Shown here: positions 36,750 through 48,785 of the stretch, piece by piece
How positions within the stretch are numbered: the first letter of the stretch is position 1
Layout of the letters: every line of letters begins with the position of its first letter
DNA from: Rhodamnia argentea
Taxonomy: Eukaryota > Streptophyta > Magnoliopsida > Myrtales > Myrtaceae
Direction of reading: 5' to 3'
DNA: 64,000 bases
NCBI RefSeq assembly: GCF_020921035.1
Contig: NC_063150.1
Coordinates: 29,125,826-29,189,825, forward strand
The notes under the pieces: generated by a model
The model's database searches: none
Told to the model about the DNA's origin: nothing
The model's input: the letters and a program-made list of their open reading frames with translations, nothing else
Position numbers and translations under genes: made by a program

Positions 36750-37115
36750 TAATGACATAAATAATCTTTGAATTTTGATCTAATATGTATTATGGTCCAT
36801 GAACTTTAAATTTGTTCAATACGGTCCTTGAACTTTAGTTTAATATTCAATATGATCCCCGAACTTTTAGTTTGTTCAATGTTATCCTTAGACTTTTGCG
36901 ACATGTTTAATATAGTCCATAAACTATGTGAAAATATTCAGTGTAGTCTTTCCATTAATTTAAAATCGGGGACAATAATGAATATTTTCATATGGTCTAG
37001 AAATTAAATTGAACATGTATTAAAAGTTCAAGAACTGTATTAAACAAGTCAAAAGTTTAAGGATCATATTATACATTGGATCAAAGTTTATGAACTATTT
37101 GTGTTGTAATGTTAA
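36750..37115. repeat. Foldback repeat with TTGAACTTTA-type units
   Basis: The left half repeats units like GGTCC-TGAACTTT-A-TTTGTTCAATA (36,780-36,930). The right half carries the complement (AAAAGTTCAAGAACTGTATT and ATCAAAGTTTATGAACTA, to about 37,105). The block can fold into one long hairpin. There is no protein. It resembles the other AT-rich foldback elements here. Confidence 0.6.
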
Positions 37116-37860
37116 TGCGCGGAAACTAATCAAGATCTTGCAAATATGTTAATGCGAAATGCCTAGAGAAATAATGAAAAATAATAAAGAATATCGGAGA
37201 TTACGTGGTTCGGTCCGAATATCGGTACCTACATCCACGGAAGAGTCACAACAAATAATCCACTATAATCGGAGAATCGGAATTACAATCGCTCAATACA
37301 CTCGTGTTTTCCACACCTATATTATATCCAAACTCAAAGTATTATTAAATAAATAACTTAATTGGATATAATAAAACTCACGAAGCACAAAATTGAATCA
37401 CGTTCATAACTCCTCGCAATCAAAGAGAGAATGTCACTGGATCATTGTCTTCCTTCATTCTTAATCTCTTCTTGCGCGGAGTCCACTATGCGGTTCGATG
37501 TGTTCATGTTCGTGTGTCGGTAAAAGAAAGAAATCCTCCTTTCTCTTCTATTTCTTTCTTTCCTCTCTGGTGAAGATTTTCTTTTGCAGTGGGACCCACC
37601 GAATTCTTTTCTGTTGAATCACGTCCAAATCGTGGTCCACGGTCGAAGGCGAACATTTTCCCGCACAATCCAACCTGGCGGTGTTCTCATTTTTCTTTCT
37701 TCATCGGATAAGTTAAATATAACCTAACCGCAATATACAATTAAGATATCTTGTGCATATCCACTAGTTAGTTCGAGTTATCCAATACAAGACGTTTCAT
37801 ATCCATCAAATCGAAATAATTTTCGTAAACGGTTCAAACTCAAGACATAATTTAACAATT
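37116..37860. repeat. Possible LTR or TRIM relic
   Basis: The phrase ATTACGTGGTTCGG followed by ACCTACATCCACGG (37,200-37,245) occurs in many plant LTR/TRIM-type repeats as I remember them. No paired LTR, primer-binding site or coding region is visible, so this is a weak call for a decayed fragment. Confidence 0.3.
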
Positions 37861-39890
37861 TGTATTGTTTTCCCAATTAGGAATGGGCATGACTTAAGCG
37901 CCATTGGAAACGGCATAATGCTGGTGGAGGAACTTGGATGGCCACAGTGGAAAACATCACCCAAGACTTAAAGGTTGTCCTTTTCTCGACCCTCAAATCA
38001 GTGGAAAAACTCGTTAGCTGTTGTCGTCGTCGTCCATGAATTTGGGCACGAGAAACGCAAGGTGGATTAGCTAGCGACACACCTCTCGTTGGTTATTACT
38101 TATTACTAGGGTGGCCTAGATTTTGTGGCCACAATGGACCCCAAAAGCTACCGAACGTAATGGCATCATTAGCGACCCTTGTCCACCTAGAACCAAGAAA
38201 AGATTAAAAAAGAGAAGACACGAAGCAGGATAAGATGGGATACACCACGTGTTACGTGTGGAAAAACGAGCCAATCAGATATGCGATGCGCAATACACCT
38301 TTTTCTTTTCTCTGGCAAAACTAATAAGTAGGATAAGATTCGCAACACGGGATGTAGTGATTAATTGGACACGTTAATCATAACAATCGCGTGATGAACA
38401 ACCTTTTTCTAGTGGCACACGGGATTGGAAATAGGCTCGAGACCTGCAGCGAAGTCTCGAGAATTAACCCCCCAATTGAAAAGTGAGAAGAAAAAAAAAG
38501 GGATGCGAAGACTAATTTGACGACTTATGCCCATTGTTATGGGCCCCGAGGTTTAAAGATGGGTTAGTGAAATCACACGCCGACAAAATTTAGTGTTGCA
38601 AATAGTGATTGGTTTCGAATTCTTAATTTAAACAAGCGACCCTTTAGCTTAGACGTTGAAAATCGGCATGGCATTGTCTAATTAAGAAAGATCTAATCGA
38701 TCTTTTCGAGCAAAGCAACTCTTAATTATTGTTAAAAACAAAAAAAAGGATTTGAACTTTGGATCTTTCCATTGGTTTTTGTCCTTTGTTTCCAAAAGCG
38801 CGTGGGCTCTCCCTCTCCCTCTCTGCCCAACCAGCCAATGTCAAGCTGTGGGCGGCAGCGCAAAGGCAGACTTGGTTTTCTTGAGCTCAAATCATCTCAT
38901 TTTTACTATTTCTTGTTTCGGTACTCCGATCGCAAAGATTAATACGCTCTAATAAATGATTTTGAATAAATTTTTCTAAAAAATAAACGCTTATATCATT
39001 TATAAAAATTAATCGAACGAGATTTTTTTTTCGACAATATTTAGGTGCCAATTGTTATCGATAATGAACTAATTTTGGTTATTATTTCAAACGATTATCT
39101 CCTTTAAAAAATTATTTTTTAAAATTATTTGATTTTCCAAAAAGAAATGGAGTTGAAGAATCAGGTTTATTCGTGACTTAAATGAAATTCGGTAAATCGA
39201 CGTGATTTTTTTTTTTTTTTGGTTGAAAAACCGACGTGATTGATTTTGTTGCACGAACGTACTTGCTCAAGTCACGTAAGATTAATCACTAAGGTTACTT
39301 CGTTAACCACCCTTATTATTTGGAAAGAGGAGGTGGGGAGTTCAATTACCTACCTTCTTAGGAGGGTTAGAGGTGGGGATAAGTAAGTGAACGAGCGGGA
39401 TTTCATAATCTGTACATAATAAATAATGTACATAACGTGATTTGTATAGTAGGATATGATAGAATCAGATAAAAAAAAAAATCACATAAGGTTCCGTCCC
39501 GAAAAAACAAAGTCACGTAAGAAAACCAATTCCAAAAATGAAGTGACGCGATAAATTTTGTTTTTGGAAGGGAGATATTACAAAAAGGAAAGGTGCCCAC
39601 ACGTGCGACAATCATCTCACCCCAGTCAAATTCCAGGTGTCGTCATCTCGTCCCACCCTGCAGCGGTTCGCACGTGCCGAGCCCTCTCGGCCACATCACC
39701 TTCCCTCAAAAAGCTCAAGGAAAGAAGAAGAGAAAAACCACAAATCTTCGTCTTCTTCCGCCCCCGAGAAGTCTCGTATTCACGGCCACCTCTGGTTAAA
39801 AATCCAACCCTAGCTTCTTGTGCCCTTTTTTCCTCCATTTCTATCCTTTCTTCTGGTTGGGCTTGTCCCTCTTTTCCTCCCCATTTTACG
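37861..39890. other. Intergenic DNA and PDK upstream region
   Basis: No gene was recognised. The last 300 bp are CT-rich and probably hold the PDK promoter and leader; a TATA-like CTTTAAAAGG lies at about 39,892-39,901, some 120 bp before the PDK start codon. Confidence 0.4.
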
Positions 39891-40021
39891 CTTTAAAAGG
39901 AACTAGCTTTCTTGTGGGGCGTTCTTGATCTCTATGTCAGTTCCGCTCTGCGCGTTGCCTCCCCCGCATGTAGGCGCTCCCCTGTTTCGCCGTACTCGCT
40001 TCTGGGCTCGCCCATCGGGCC

Positions 40022-43000
40022 ATGGCGGCTAAGAAGGTGTGCGAGTCCTACTCCAAGAGCCTGATCGACGAGGTCAACCGATGGGGCTGCATGAAGCAGA
40101 CGGGGGTCAGCTTGAAGTACATGATGGAGTTCGGGTCCAGGCCCAGCGACCGCAATTTGCTGATCTCCGCTCAGTTCCTCCACAAGGAGCTTCCCATCAG
40201 GATTGCCAGGAGAGCTATCGAGCTCGAGAACTTGCCTTACGGGTTGTCTGAGAAACCTGCTGTCTTGAAGGTAAAAAACGAGAACAAAAGGGCTTTCCTT
40301 TTTTTGGGGATACGAGGCTGTGATTGTGTTTAATGTTTGTTTAGTGGTGATGGGTCAGAGAGATTTGACTCGATTCTTTGTGGTTTGACCGTTTCTTGAT
40401 TATATTTCTTAATCTTCATGGAGAAATGGGATTGGGTACTCCTGGTAAAGAAGAGTGTTCTCATTATGTATGCATTTTACATCTTTGTGATTATTTTAGT
40501 AAGAGTTGACCGAAATCTGTATATTCACTTACTGCCAGTGATCATGCATCCTCTTGAAAATATCAAGTGGTGATTCGCTGACATGTTCGCCCTATGAGGT
40601 TGACTTGATCAGCGTTGCAACGGAATTGGTAATTGCGGCATAGAATATGTTCATGCTGGATGCTGTATTGACTTCTGGGGGTGAATCTTGCTCCTTTAGA
40701 TATCACAGGGACTGCTTGGTTTTGGGGGACGACTTTCCCTTTCTTTCTTTTGTTTTTTTTTTCCCCTTTTCTGCAATTGTCATTCTATGTCTGAGTTAGG
40801 CTTTTCGACAAGTATGCTGAGTTCGACCAAAAAAAAAAAAAATGCTGATTTGGTAGTCTGATCAACTAGGCCTATGAAAGCTCTGTGGAGTGGTATATCA
40901 TCTATTCGCGTTTCTATTTCACTGTTCAGGTTCGGGATTGGTACTTGGATTCTTTCCGTGATGTCAGGGCCTTCACTGAAATCAAGACTACGACTGACGA
41001 GAAGGATTTCACGCAAATGATAAAGGCAGTAAAGGTTAGACATAATAATGTTGTCCCGATGATGGCATTAGGAGTTCAACAGTTGAAGAAAGACTTGAAA
41101 CAGAAGATTGTTTATGAGGATCTGGATGAGATTCATCAATTCCTTGACCGTTTTTACATGTCAAGAATTGGCATTCGAATGCTTATTGGTGAGACTGAGT
41201 TCCTTCGATTTTGGGCTTCATCGACTAATGGGAGGAGTCACTTTGTAGTTCTTATTTTTGACGGTCGTCTTATTTTTTTCTTAAATCGGTATTGCATGAT
41301 GAATGCTCTTTTGTGCTGGCCAAAAAACATTTAATTAAAAGGAATGATGATTTGCTCATGCGCTTAAATTCTGGATGGAAATTCAGGTCAGCATGTGGAG
41401 TTGCATAATCCCAATCCTCCTCCTCATTGTGTGGGATATATCCACACGAGAATGTCCCCAGTCGAGGTTGCACGTAATGCTAGTGAGGATGCTCGCGCTA
41501 TTTGTTTGCGCGAGTATGGCAGTGCTCCGGATATCAATATCTATGGGGATCCCAGCTTTACATTCCCGTGAGTCACTATCTAACCACATTGATTTTCCCC
41601 TCCCACCTGCCCAGAATCATTTCTTAAATCGGTATTGAATGAGAGCCTGGTACATTTTTCTATTTTTCGATTGATACATTCTCACCATTGATACAAAGCA
41701 TCTGAGTGGATGCATCTACATATCTTGCTTCCATCTGCTATTCTACAGCTATTCTTGTTGCTTTTTTGCAGGTATGTTCCAACACACTTGCATTTGATGG
41801 TATTTGAGTTGGTTAAGAACTCTCTGCGTGCTGTCCAAGAACGATTCATGGATTCAGATAAAGTTTCACCTCCTATTCGAATTATTGTAGCTGATGGAAT
41901 TGAAGATGTTACAATCAAGGTGCAGTCGTATTGCTTGAATTTGATTGGTATAAGTTTTCCAGTTTGCAAAATTTCAGGTTATGGTTGAAAGTGTGCTCCT
42001 CGACACTCATGTTGTGGGAAAATGTAGGAGCCTGACAAAAGCTTTTTCTGCAGACAAGCATTTGCCATTGACTTCTTTTTTTTACATGATTATAGGTCTC
42101 AGATGAGGGGGGAGGCATCCCAAGAAGCGGTCTTCCCAAAATCTTCACCTATCTGTATAGTACTGCGAAAAACCCCCTGGATGAGAACTCAGATCTCGGA
42201 ATAGCTGATAATGTGACTATGGCCGGTTATGGCTGTGGGCTTCCAATCAGCCGTCTGTATGCTCGGTACTTCGGTGGTGACCTGCAAATTATTTCTATGG
42301 AAGGATATGGTGAGATTATCTTTTTTTGATTCTCCATCATGTAACTTCTCTGTCATTTCTATCTTTACACGAATGTTTCCACAAAAATCATGGAAACATA
42401 AGACCCTCTGATCTAAAGAGATCATATGTGCCTTTTGTCAATACATTCCATTCATGGTAGTTGCATTGGTTAATTTTTGGCCATAATTAGTTGCATTCTT
42501 TGAGTGTATTATTTGGTAATTATTTGCATAAGTTTGTACATTTGTTGGCACACAACACAAACGTGTTAAATTCTGAACGTTTTCATTTAAGAGGGCGCAA
42601 AAAGAGTAGGTGCACGTAGCGACTCTGTAGAGATGAGGTCTATTTGTGTCCACTTTACTGTAGATTTTGCAGCAGAATTTGCTAATGAGAATGCATGTTT
42701 GGGCTTAAGCTGGTCGAGATCAGCTCTCTAGGCTTGTAGCTGTTGAAGTAAATTTTATAAGAAGTTTCTCCAATTTTGTAAGCATAGACGCGCATTACTT
42801 GGATGAAGCAATTGCAAAGTCAGGGGAATTACTTCTGATGAGCCCCAAGGACGTTGGGTCGGTATTGCAGAGTCAGGGAAATTACTTCTGATGGGCCCCA
42901 AGGACGTTGGGTTGGTTGTTCTTACCAACCAACTAGCTGTATGGGAACTGTAAACTGCTCAAAATATTGATTTTGCATCGTATGAAACAGTATGATCTTG

Positions 43001-43228
43001 ATAATATGATCCAATTTGAATGTTATATGGCTGCTTTTACATGGATAAAATTCCTGCCGTGGTTTGTCGCTTCTCCTCATTGGCTGATTTGCTGATAGTA
43101 TCATTCTGTCACAACCGGCAAAGTTTTGCCTACACTTTTCCACTCAACCCTGTAAATTTGTTTCTGCAGGGACTGATGCGTACCTCCATTTATCTCGCCT
43201 CGGAGATTCTCAAGAACCGCTCCCGTGA
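40022..43228 (+). CDS. PDK: Mitochondrial pyruvate dehydrogenase (acetyl-transferring) kinase
   Basis: Six exons: 40022-40270, 40930-41188, 41387-41567, 41772-41919, 42096-42309, 43170-43228; 1110 nt, 369 residues. The enzyme phosphorylates the E1-alpha subunit of the mitochondrial pyruvate dehydrogenase complex and so switches it off. The N-terminal four-helix region includes GVSLKYMMEFGS and LISAQFLHKELPIR. The GHKL-type ATP-binding region shows the N box in MVFELVKNSLRAV (Glu and Asn present), the G1 box DEGGGIPRSG and the G2 box GYGCGLPISRLYA. The end GTDAYLHLSRLGDSQEPLP is highly conserved in plant PDKs. The G2 box has Cys where I remember Tyr or Leu in relatives; the glycines are kept. 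Start is the first ATG of a GC-rich exon and gives the family's usual length. The last intron (860 bp) contains a small tandem duplication. Confidence 0.96.
42816..42921. repeat. Tandem duplication of 53 bp in PDK intron 5
   Basis: Two adjacent units carry GCA(A/G)AGTCAGGG-AATTACTTCTGATG(A/G)G and CCCCAAGGACGTTGGGT with few differences. It lies wholly within the intron, 250 bp before the last exon, and is unlikely to affect the product. Confidence 0.8.
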
Positions 43229-46127
43229 GAAAAACTAAAGCACGAACTCCTGGTTCACGAGAACAGACTTCTGGGAAATGCCCACAGGGATCCGTCTTAA
43301 AAAGCAAGAAGTAGCTGCAATTTTCCGTTTGCAAATAACGGGTAGCTTTCCTGTATATTCTTCCGCTTTTCGACATGTCAATGCTGGCATTAGCCTTGAT
43401 TCCATTATTCGCTGTTGTAGGCCACATTCCACGCAGATTCTGATTTTACTCTTCACATGTTTGAGTATTCGCATTAACGGGCACCACAGGGGGCAAAAGT
43501 GGAAATTAGTAGTCGATCTTGTAGCTCTAACCTGCAGGTTCCATTATTGAAGTCATCTCACTCATGGTATTGACTCATATCCTCAAGAGCAGTCAATTAT
43601 GTTGCACTGTGTCTTGGGTAAGGACTGAAAAATCACTCAGTTTGGATTGATTTATATCTTCAAGCGTGCCTTTGTTTCTTTTTAAGTTTTTGTCCATAAC
43701 TCTGTGCAATCTTCACAAGAGTGCTTGTTGATAGGGTTGAGCGGTTCTTTGTTACGTACAGGTTTCACCGAGAATTTGGAACCTACTCATCTATATAGGT
43801 TCCTCATTTTTTGGAACCTAGAACCTTCCATGCATACCTTGTAATCTAAAATCTACCTTATCACAAGTTTCAAGGTCGGTTTTAGATTCCATCCAAGTTT
43901 CACATGATCATTGTTAAAATCTACTGATTACAATTCATATTTAAACATCCGAAAAATATGAAACATTAACAAAGTAGAAGTCTTAATGATAACGTGGTTT
44001 CGGATTACATATTCATCATCGGACATTATGCACTACCGCGGGATGACGCGAAAACATATATCAAGAAAAAATATAAAAACTTGCTCGAGGTTTTTGGAAT
44101 TTGAAATTTACCCGTCAGAATAGGTTTTTTAATTTTTGGAAGCTGAAACTTATCCTGCATACCTTAGAACCGATCGGTTCTCACTTGTCTAATTCTTCAT
44201 ATTCTACTTTGGAATCATGTTTACCTCTACATGCTGGAGCAAAAAGTGGTCGGACTCGATTTCCATTTATCACAATGATTACATGGTTGTAAACCTTCAC
44301 GTCGAGCTTAGTTGCACATTGGACAGTCTTCTACGTATTTGGGAGTACTTAGAGATGTGAATGTCTATCCCTGGTTTGATCTTAACCTAATGAGATGATC
44401 TTGTGGGTGTTGCAAGCCCCAACAAATGCACCATGCATTAGGTTGTCCGGACATTGCTGAATATGATAATCTCAGACATTGTTGAATATGATAATCTCAG
44501 ATAGGATAATGATAGGATATGATTTTAGACATTCCATGACACTTGCATACAACATAAATTCAAATGAATGTAATTTCAAATAAATGTTATCCAAATTAAT
44601 GTTTGATTTGCAGTATTAAAACTAAAAATAAACTATGGAAGTTGTAAACTACTCATTCTTCCATCATTTGCCATCTGTCGGACAACACAACCCTCTTCCC
44701 TATGCCTTCGAGGATGCCCTCTCCTTTTGCGAGATCCCTTTTGCTGCCCTCGATCAACCTATTTTGCTTCGTTTCACATCTTACTTCGCCGCTTCGAGAC
44801 GCTCTCGAGTTTAAATTCTTCACCAGTCCCACGTCCTTCTTGCCGTCATGCCTTCTCTTCTGCTACAATTTTAAAGATCCCCTCTTCTCCTCACACACGC
44901 CGTTCACCTTCAATACCTTCTTCTCTCATCAAATCCAAAAGAATTGATACGAGGATCGCACCGAATCTCAATTACAACATCCGACAATGGAGGCAATATA
45001 GACGAGAGTGGAGTTGTGGATTAGAGACCAACATGCGAAGTTTGTCAAGGTGCTGTGGGAACCTGCCGTGCAAATTTGGTACGCTGGTCCAACTCTCTAG
45101 GATGACGTTGTTGAGGAGCTCTGTCGCCCCGGCTACCGCATCCATCGAATCATCATCTTCGCAGAGGCGGCATCGGGCTTTGATTGGGATCACGAAGTTC
45201 CCCTCTAGGATGGAGTTGAGCGATATAAGGAAGAAGCAGGGCCAGCGAGCTCAGGTCTCGCTTTTCCCGGCTGCCGAAGGTGGGGAAAGCATGTCGTCGC
45301 CGGTGGGACGAACGGTGGCATTTGGAATGATGATGGTGGTGCTGGGCAAAAGAGAGGAAGAGTGGCGAGTGCAGAAGAAGGAAAGAACATGTGATTTTTT
45401 ATTAGTTTTCCATATTTCACATATCCTATTAAGATCTATCTCACTCTTAAAATTGTATTTTTTTTTTATTCGGACTATGACCGAGCTATATCTTCTTCAT
45501 ATTCCGATTTCACGTCACTCCAAATCCCGAATAAGATAACTTTTATCCTATCCGGAATTTTCTCCAGCCCACCAAACACAAGCTCATTAACCTCTGGACT
45601 GACGAGCATCTCATTCGAATCTTCCATGCTTACTTTCAGACTCCTTGTCTAGCGTGCAAGTAGATCGACCATGTTTACGAGAACCGTCGATGAGCGGCTG
45701 AATGTCATATGTACATCGTGCTGTACACTTACATGAGAAGTGTTAGGACTTTGATCTTTCTGATCTCTCTCGTTTGTCAAAGGTGTGAATTAAGATCGTC
45801 GTCGCGTTTTTCCGAATCACGTACTTTGCTGATGACTAGATGGGGGACTGCATGGATTTCACATGCGGACCTTGGAAGCACGTCCGAAAGAAATTTGTAA
45901 GAAAGCTTCATAGAGCAATGGCGCATGTTTGACTCCCGACTGTTGATTTCTCCTGAGTTCTATAATTGGAAGGAGAGAGAAAATGACAAGAATTCCTTCC
46001 TCCTTCCATTGTTTGGACATCTTTTCCCAAACCGCAAGAAACAGCGTCTAAACTTAAACATTGCAATGTCATCCATTCGAAACCAGAAGCCACTCTCAAA
46101 ACCTCTGATTTTTCTAGATGACACCCA
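43229..46127. other. PDK 3' region and intergenic DNA
   Basis: The PDK 3' untranslated region should occupy the first few hundred bases. Positions 43,735-44,200 resemble the GGTTC/GAACC-rich repeats seen at 33,700 and 62,000-63,200. At 44,699-45,539 there is a 270-codon open frame beginning MRDPFCCPRS, with overlapping open frames in other phases. It shows no domain, is rich in Ser/Arg/Leu, and is probably chance or a decayed element. Nothing else is recognised before the pectinesterase. Confidence 0.4.
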
Positions 46128-46137
46128 CCTATAAAAA
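46128..46137 (+). promoter_or_regulatory. TATA-box candidate of the pectinesterase
   Basis: CCTATAAAAA ends 21 bp before the annotated ATG. Plant transcription usually starts about 30 bp downstream of a TATA box, which here would fall at or just past the ATG. Either this box is not the one used, or translation starts at the second Met (46,177, reading MKASKIVAATVSVLL), which would still keep the membrane anchor. Confidence 0.4.
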
Positions 46138-46158
46138 CATCATCAATAAAAGAAGCAG

Positions 46159-47966
46159 ATGGAGGGGAAAGGCAAAATGAAAGCATCCAAGATAGTTGCG
46201 GCAACAGTCTCGGTCCTGCTCGTCGCGGGCGTATGCATCGGCGTGCTGGTCAGCGTGAAAGGTAAAGGCGGGTCGGGAAATGGGGAAGGCCAGATTTCGT
46301 CCAGTTCCAAGTCCGTGGCCGCCATTTGCGCGCCGACGGATTACAAGGAAGCCTGCGTCAATAGCCTCAGCGGGGTGGGGAAGAACGAGAGCGCCTCACC
46401 CAAGGACCTGATTCAGGCCGCCATCGCGTCCACTCTTGAGGAGGTCAAAGCGGCGCTTAATAAGTCGGGATCGATCGGGAGCTCGGCCACGGGCTCCTCC
46501 CAGAAGATGGCTTTCGAGGATTGCCAGGACTTGCTGCAATTCGCCGTCGACGAGCTCCAGTCCTCTTTCTCCATGGTGGGGGACAGCGACTTGCACACTG
46601 TCAACGATCGGGTCGCGGAGCTTCAGAACTGGCTGAGCGCCGTGATTTCGTATCAGCAGACGTGTCTGGACGGCGTCACGGACCCGGATTTGCAGAAGCA
46701 GATGTCCAACGGGATGCTGAATGCCACGGAGCTAACAAGCAATGCCTTGGCAATTGTTTCGGCGATTTCCGGCATCTTGACCACCTTCAACATTCCTTTG
46801 AACAACAGTGCAACCTCACGCCGACTTCTCGAGGAGCCCGATGCTGAGGACGCCGGCGGACACCCTTCCTGGTGGTCGCATGAAGACCGGAAGCTAATGG
46901 CAAGCCAAGCAAAGGGCCAAGTGAGACCCAACGCGGTGGTGGCGAAGGATGGGAGCGGACAATACAGTACTATCGCTGCTGCACTCGCTGCATATCCCAA
47001 GAACAACAAAGGCAGATATGTCTTATATGTGAAGGCCGGGATATACAACGAGTATATCACGGTTACTAAGGATCAGGTCAATATCTTCATGTATGGAGAC
47101 GGTCCGAGGAAGACGATGATCACAGGAAAGAAATGCAATCGAGACGGCGTATCCACCTTCAGAAGTGCTTCTTTCTGTAAGTGCACGAGCTCAATATCGA
47201 ACAGTACTTGGTAGAAAAATATACGATCGTGACGGTGTGTATTGATGAGGACTTGTATCTTGCAGCGGTGATCGGAAACGGATTCATCGGTAAGTCGATG
47301 GGGTTCCAGAACACAGCTGGCCCCGAGGGCCACCAAGCTGTGGCGCTCCGAGTCCAATCCGACATGGCAGCCTTCTTCAACTGCAGAATGGACGGGTACC
47401 AAGATACCTTATACGTGCAGGCGCACCGCCAATTTTACCGCAATTGCGTCATATCCGGCACCGTGGACTTCATATTTGGTGACGCAGCGGCGGTGATCCA
47501 AAACAGCCTGATCATCGTTAGGAAGCCCATGGACAACCAACAGAACACGGTGACGGCCCAGGGAAGGACGGACAAGCACGAGACCACTGGCCTCGTGATC
47601 CAGAACTGCCGCATCGTGCCCGAGCAGAAGCTCTACCCGGTGAGGCTACAGATTCGGTCCTACTTGGGTAGGCCTTGGAAGCAGTACTCGCGGACAGTCA
47701 TCATGGAGTCGACCATAGGGGACCTGATTCAACCGGAGGGGTACATGCCCTGGGACGGGAACTTTGCGCTTGACACTCTATACTACGCCGAGTACGCAAA
47801 CTGGGGCCCCGGCGCAGCGACTGACAAGAGAGTGAAATGGAAGGGCTTCCACGTGATAACGAACCGGAATGAAGCTTTGCAGTTCACGACCGGACCATTC
47901 GTGCAAGGGAACCAGTGGCTCAGGCCCACCGGCATGCCTTACGTGCTCGGATTCAACGGAAAATGA
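46159..47966 (+). CDS. Pectinesterase with N-terminal inhibitor pro-domain (type II PME)
   Basis: Two exons: 46159-47176 and 47266-47966, joined through a split Ser codon; 1719 nt, 572 residues. The enzyme removes methyl esters from cell-wall homogalacturonan. An N-terminal hydrophobic anchor (about residues 11-34, KIVAATVSVLLVAGVCIGVL) is followed by a PMEI-like pro-region (about 50-210: ICAPTDYKEACVNSL and FEDCQDLLQFAVDEL). The processing motif SRRLLE cleaved by subtilases in the Golgi follows at about 222. The catalytic beta-helix begins near VVAKDGSGQYSTIAAALAAY and carries KAGIYNEYI, NTAGPEGHQAVALRV, MDGYQDTLYVQAHRQFYRNC (catalytic Asp), GTVDFIFGDAAAV (second Asp), YLGRPWKQYSRTV (Arg, Trp) and YAEYANWGPGA. 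All key residues are present, so it should be active. The single intron is only 89 bp. Confidence 0.95.
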
Positions 47967-48785
47967 AGGGCATTTGCTCCGGCAAGCGATGCACCAGAAG
48001 CAGTTGCAAAAGATATAGAGTTAGTAATTGGAAGAGATGCATTCTGTACAAAACCTGTCGGGACGAGTGGCTGGTTTCGATTGCCACCCCTCCATAGCCC
48101 GGAGTTTGTACAGCTCTCAAGTTATAATCCTAGTCCCACTCTGATTTGTGCCCCTTTCTCTATGAGAACTAAATCAAACTAACAAAGCTGAACACAGTTT
48201 TGCTGTGGTCTTTTTCATTTTGATCTTGTTGATAGTTACAGATGAAACATTCCTTTGTCCCTACCGATCTCAGTTAAGCTACCTGGCGTTTTCTATCTAA
48301 TCAAATATCATCAATCCGACGCTAACCGAAAGAAGATGCCGATGGATTCCAACAGACGTGCGAGACCAATCACTAATAAGACTCACAAAGCAGAACTTAG
48401 ATTTCCCAACAACAGTCCAGAAGAAACATCGACTTTCTCTAACCCGACATAAGTAGCCAGCAAGCCCAATCGCACCCTTTTGCTACATATTCAACAAGAA
48501 CTGTGAAAGCCATGATTCTTCATTTTTTTCACTCCTTTATTTCTAAGTGAGAGGACAAGCGCTAAATATAGACACCACAGTCCCAGCAATGCAAAGAAGA
48601 AAAACCTCACATTCTCCGAAGCTGCCCTTCCAGGGATGAACAAGATTATAATCGACTCCGAGAATGATTCTATTACCAGAAAATGATGCCTGGTATGACT
48701 GACCTAAACAGCTCAGGTACAAGAGTTTTCTATCCTGACAAAAATGCAGATCCATCCGTTAGAGGATATAAAAACCGCGATTGAA
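47967..48785. other. Convergent 3' regions of pectinesterase and L3
   Basis: About 800 bp separate the two stop codons. The sequence is unstructured, with no ORF of interest, and should hold both 3' untranslated regions. Confidence 0.5.

Noticed and set aside
44702..45539. 270-codon plus-strand ORF
   Set aside because: No recognisable domain; the same segment is open in other frames too, and a Trp/Arg/Ser-rich composition argues for chance or a decayed element. Kept only as a note in the intergenic entry.
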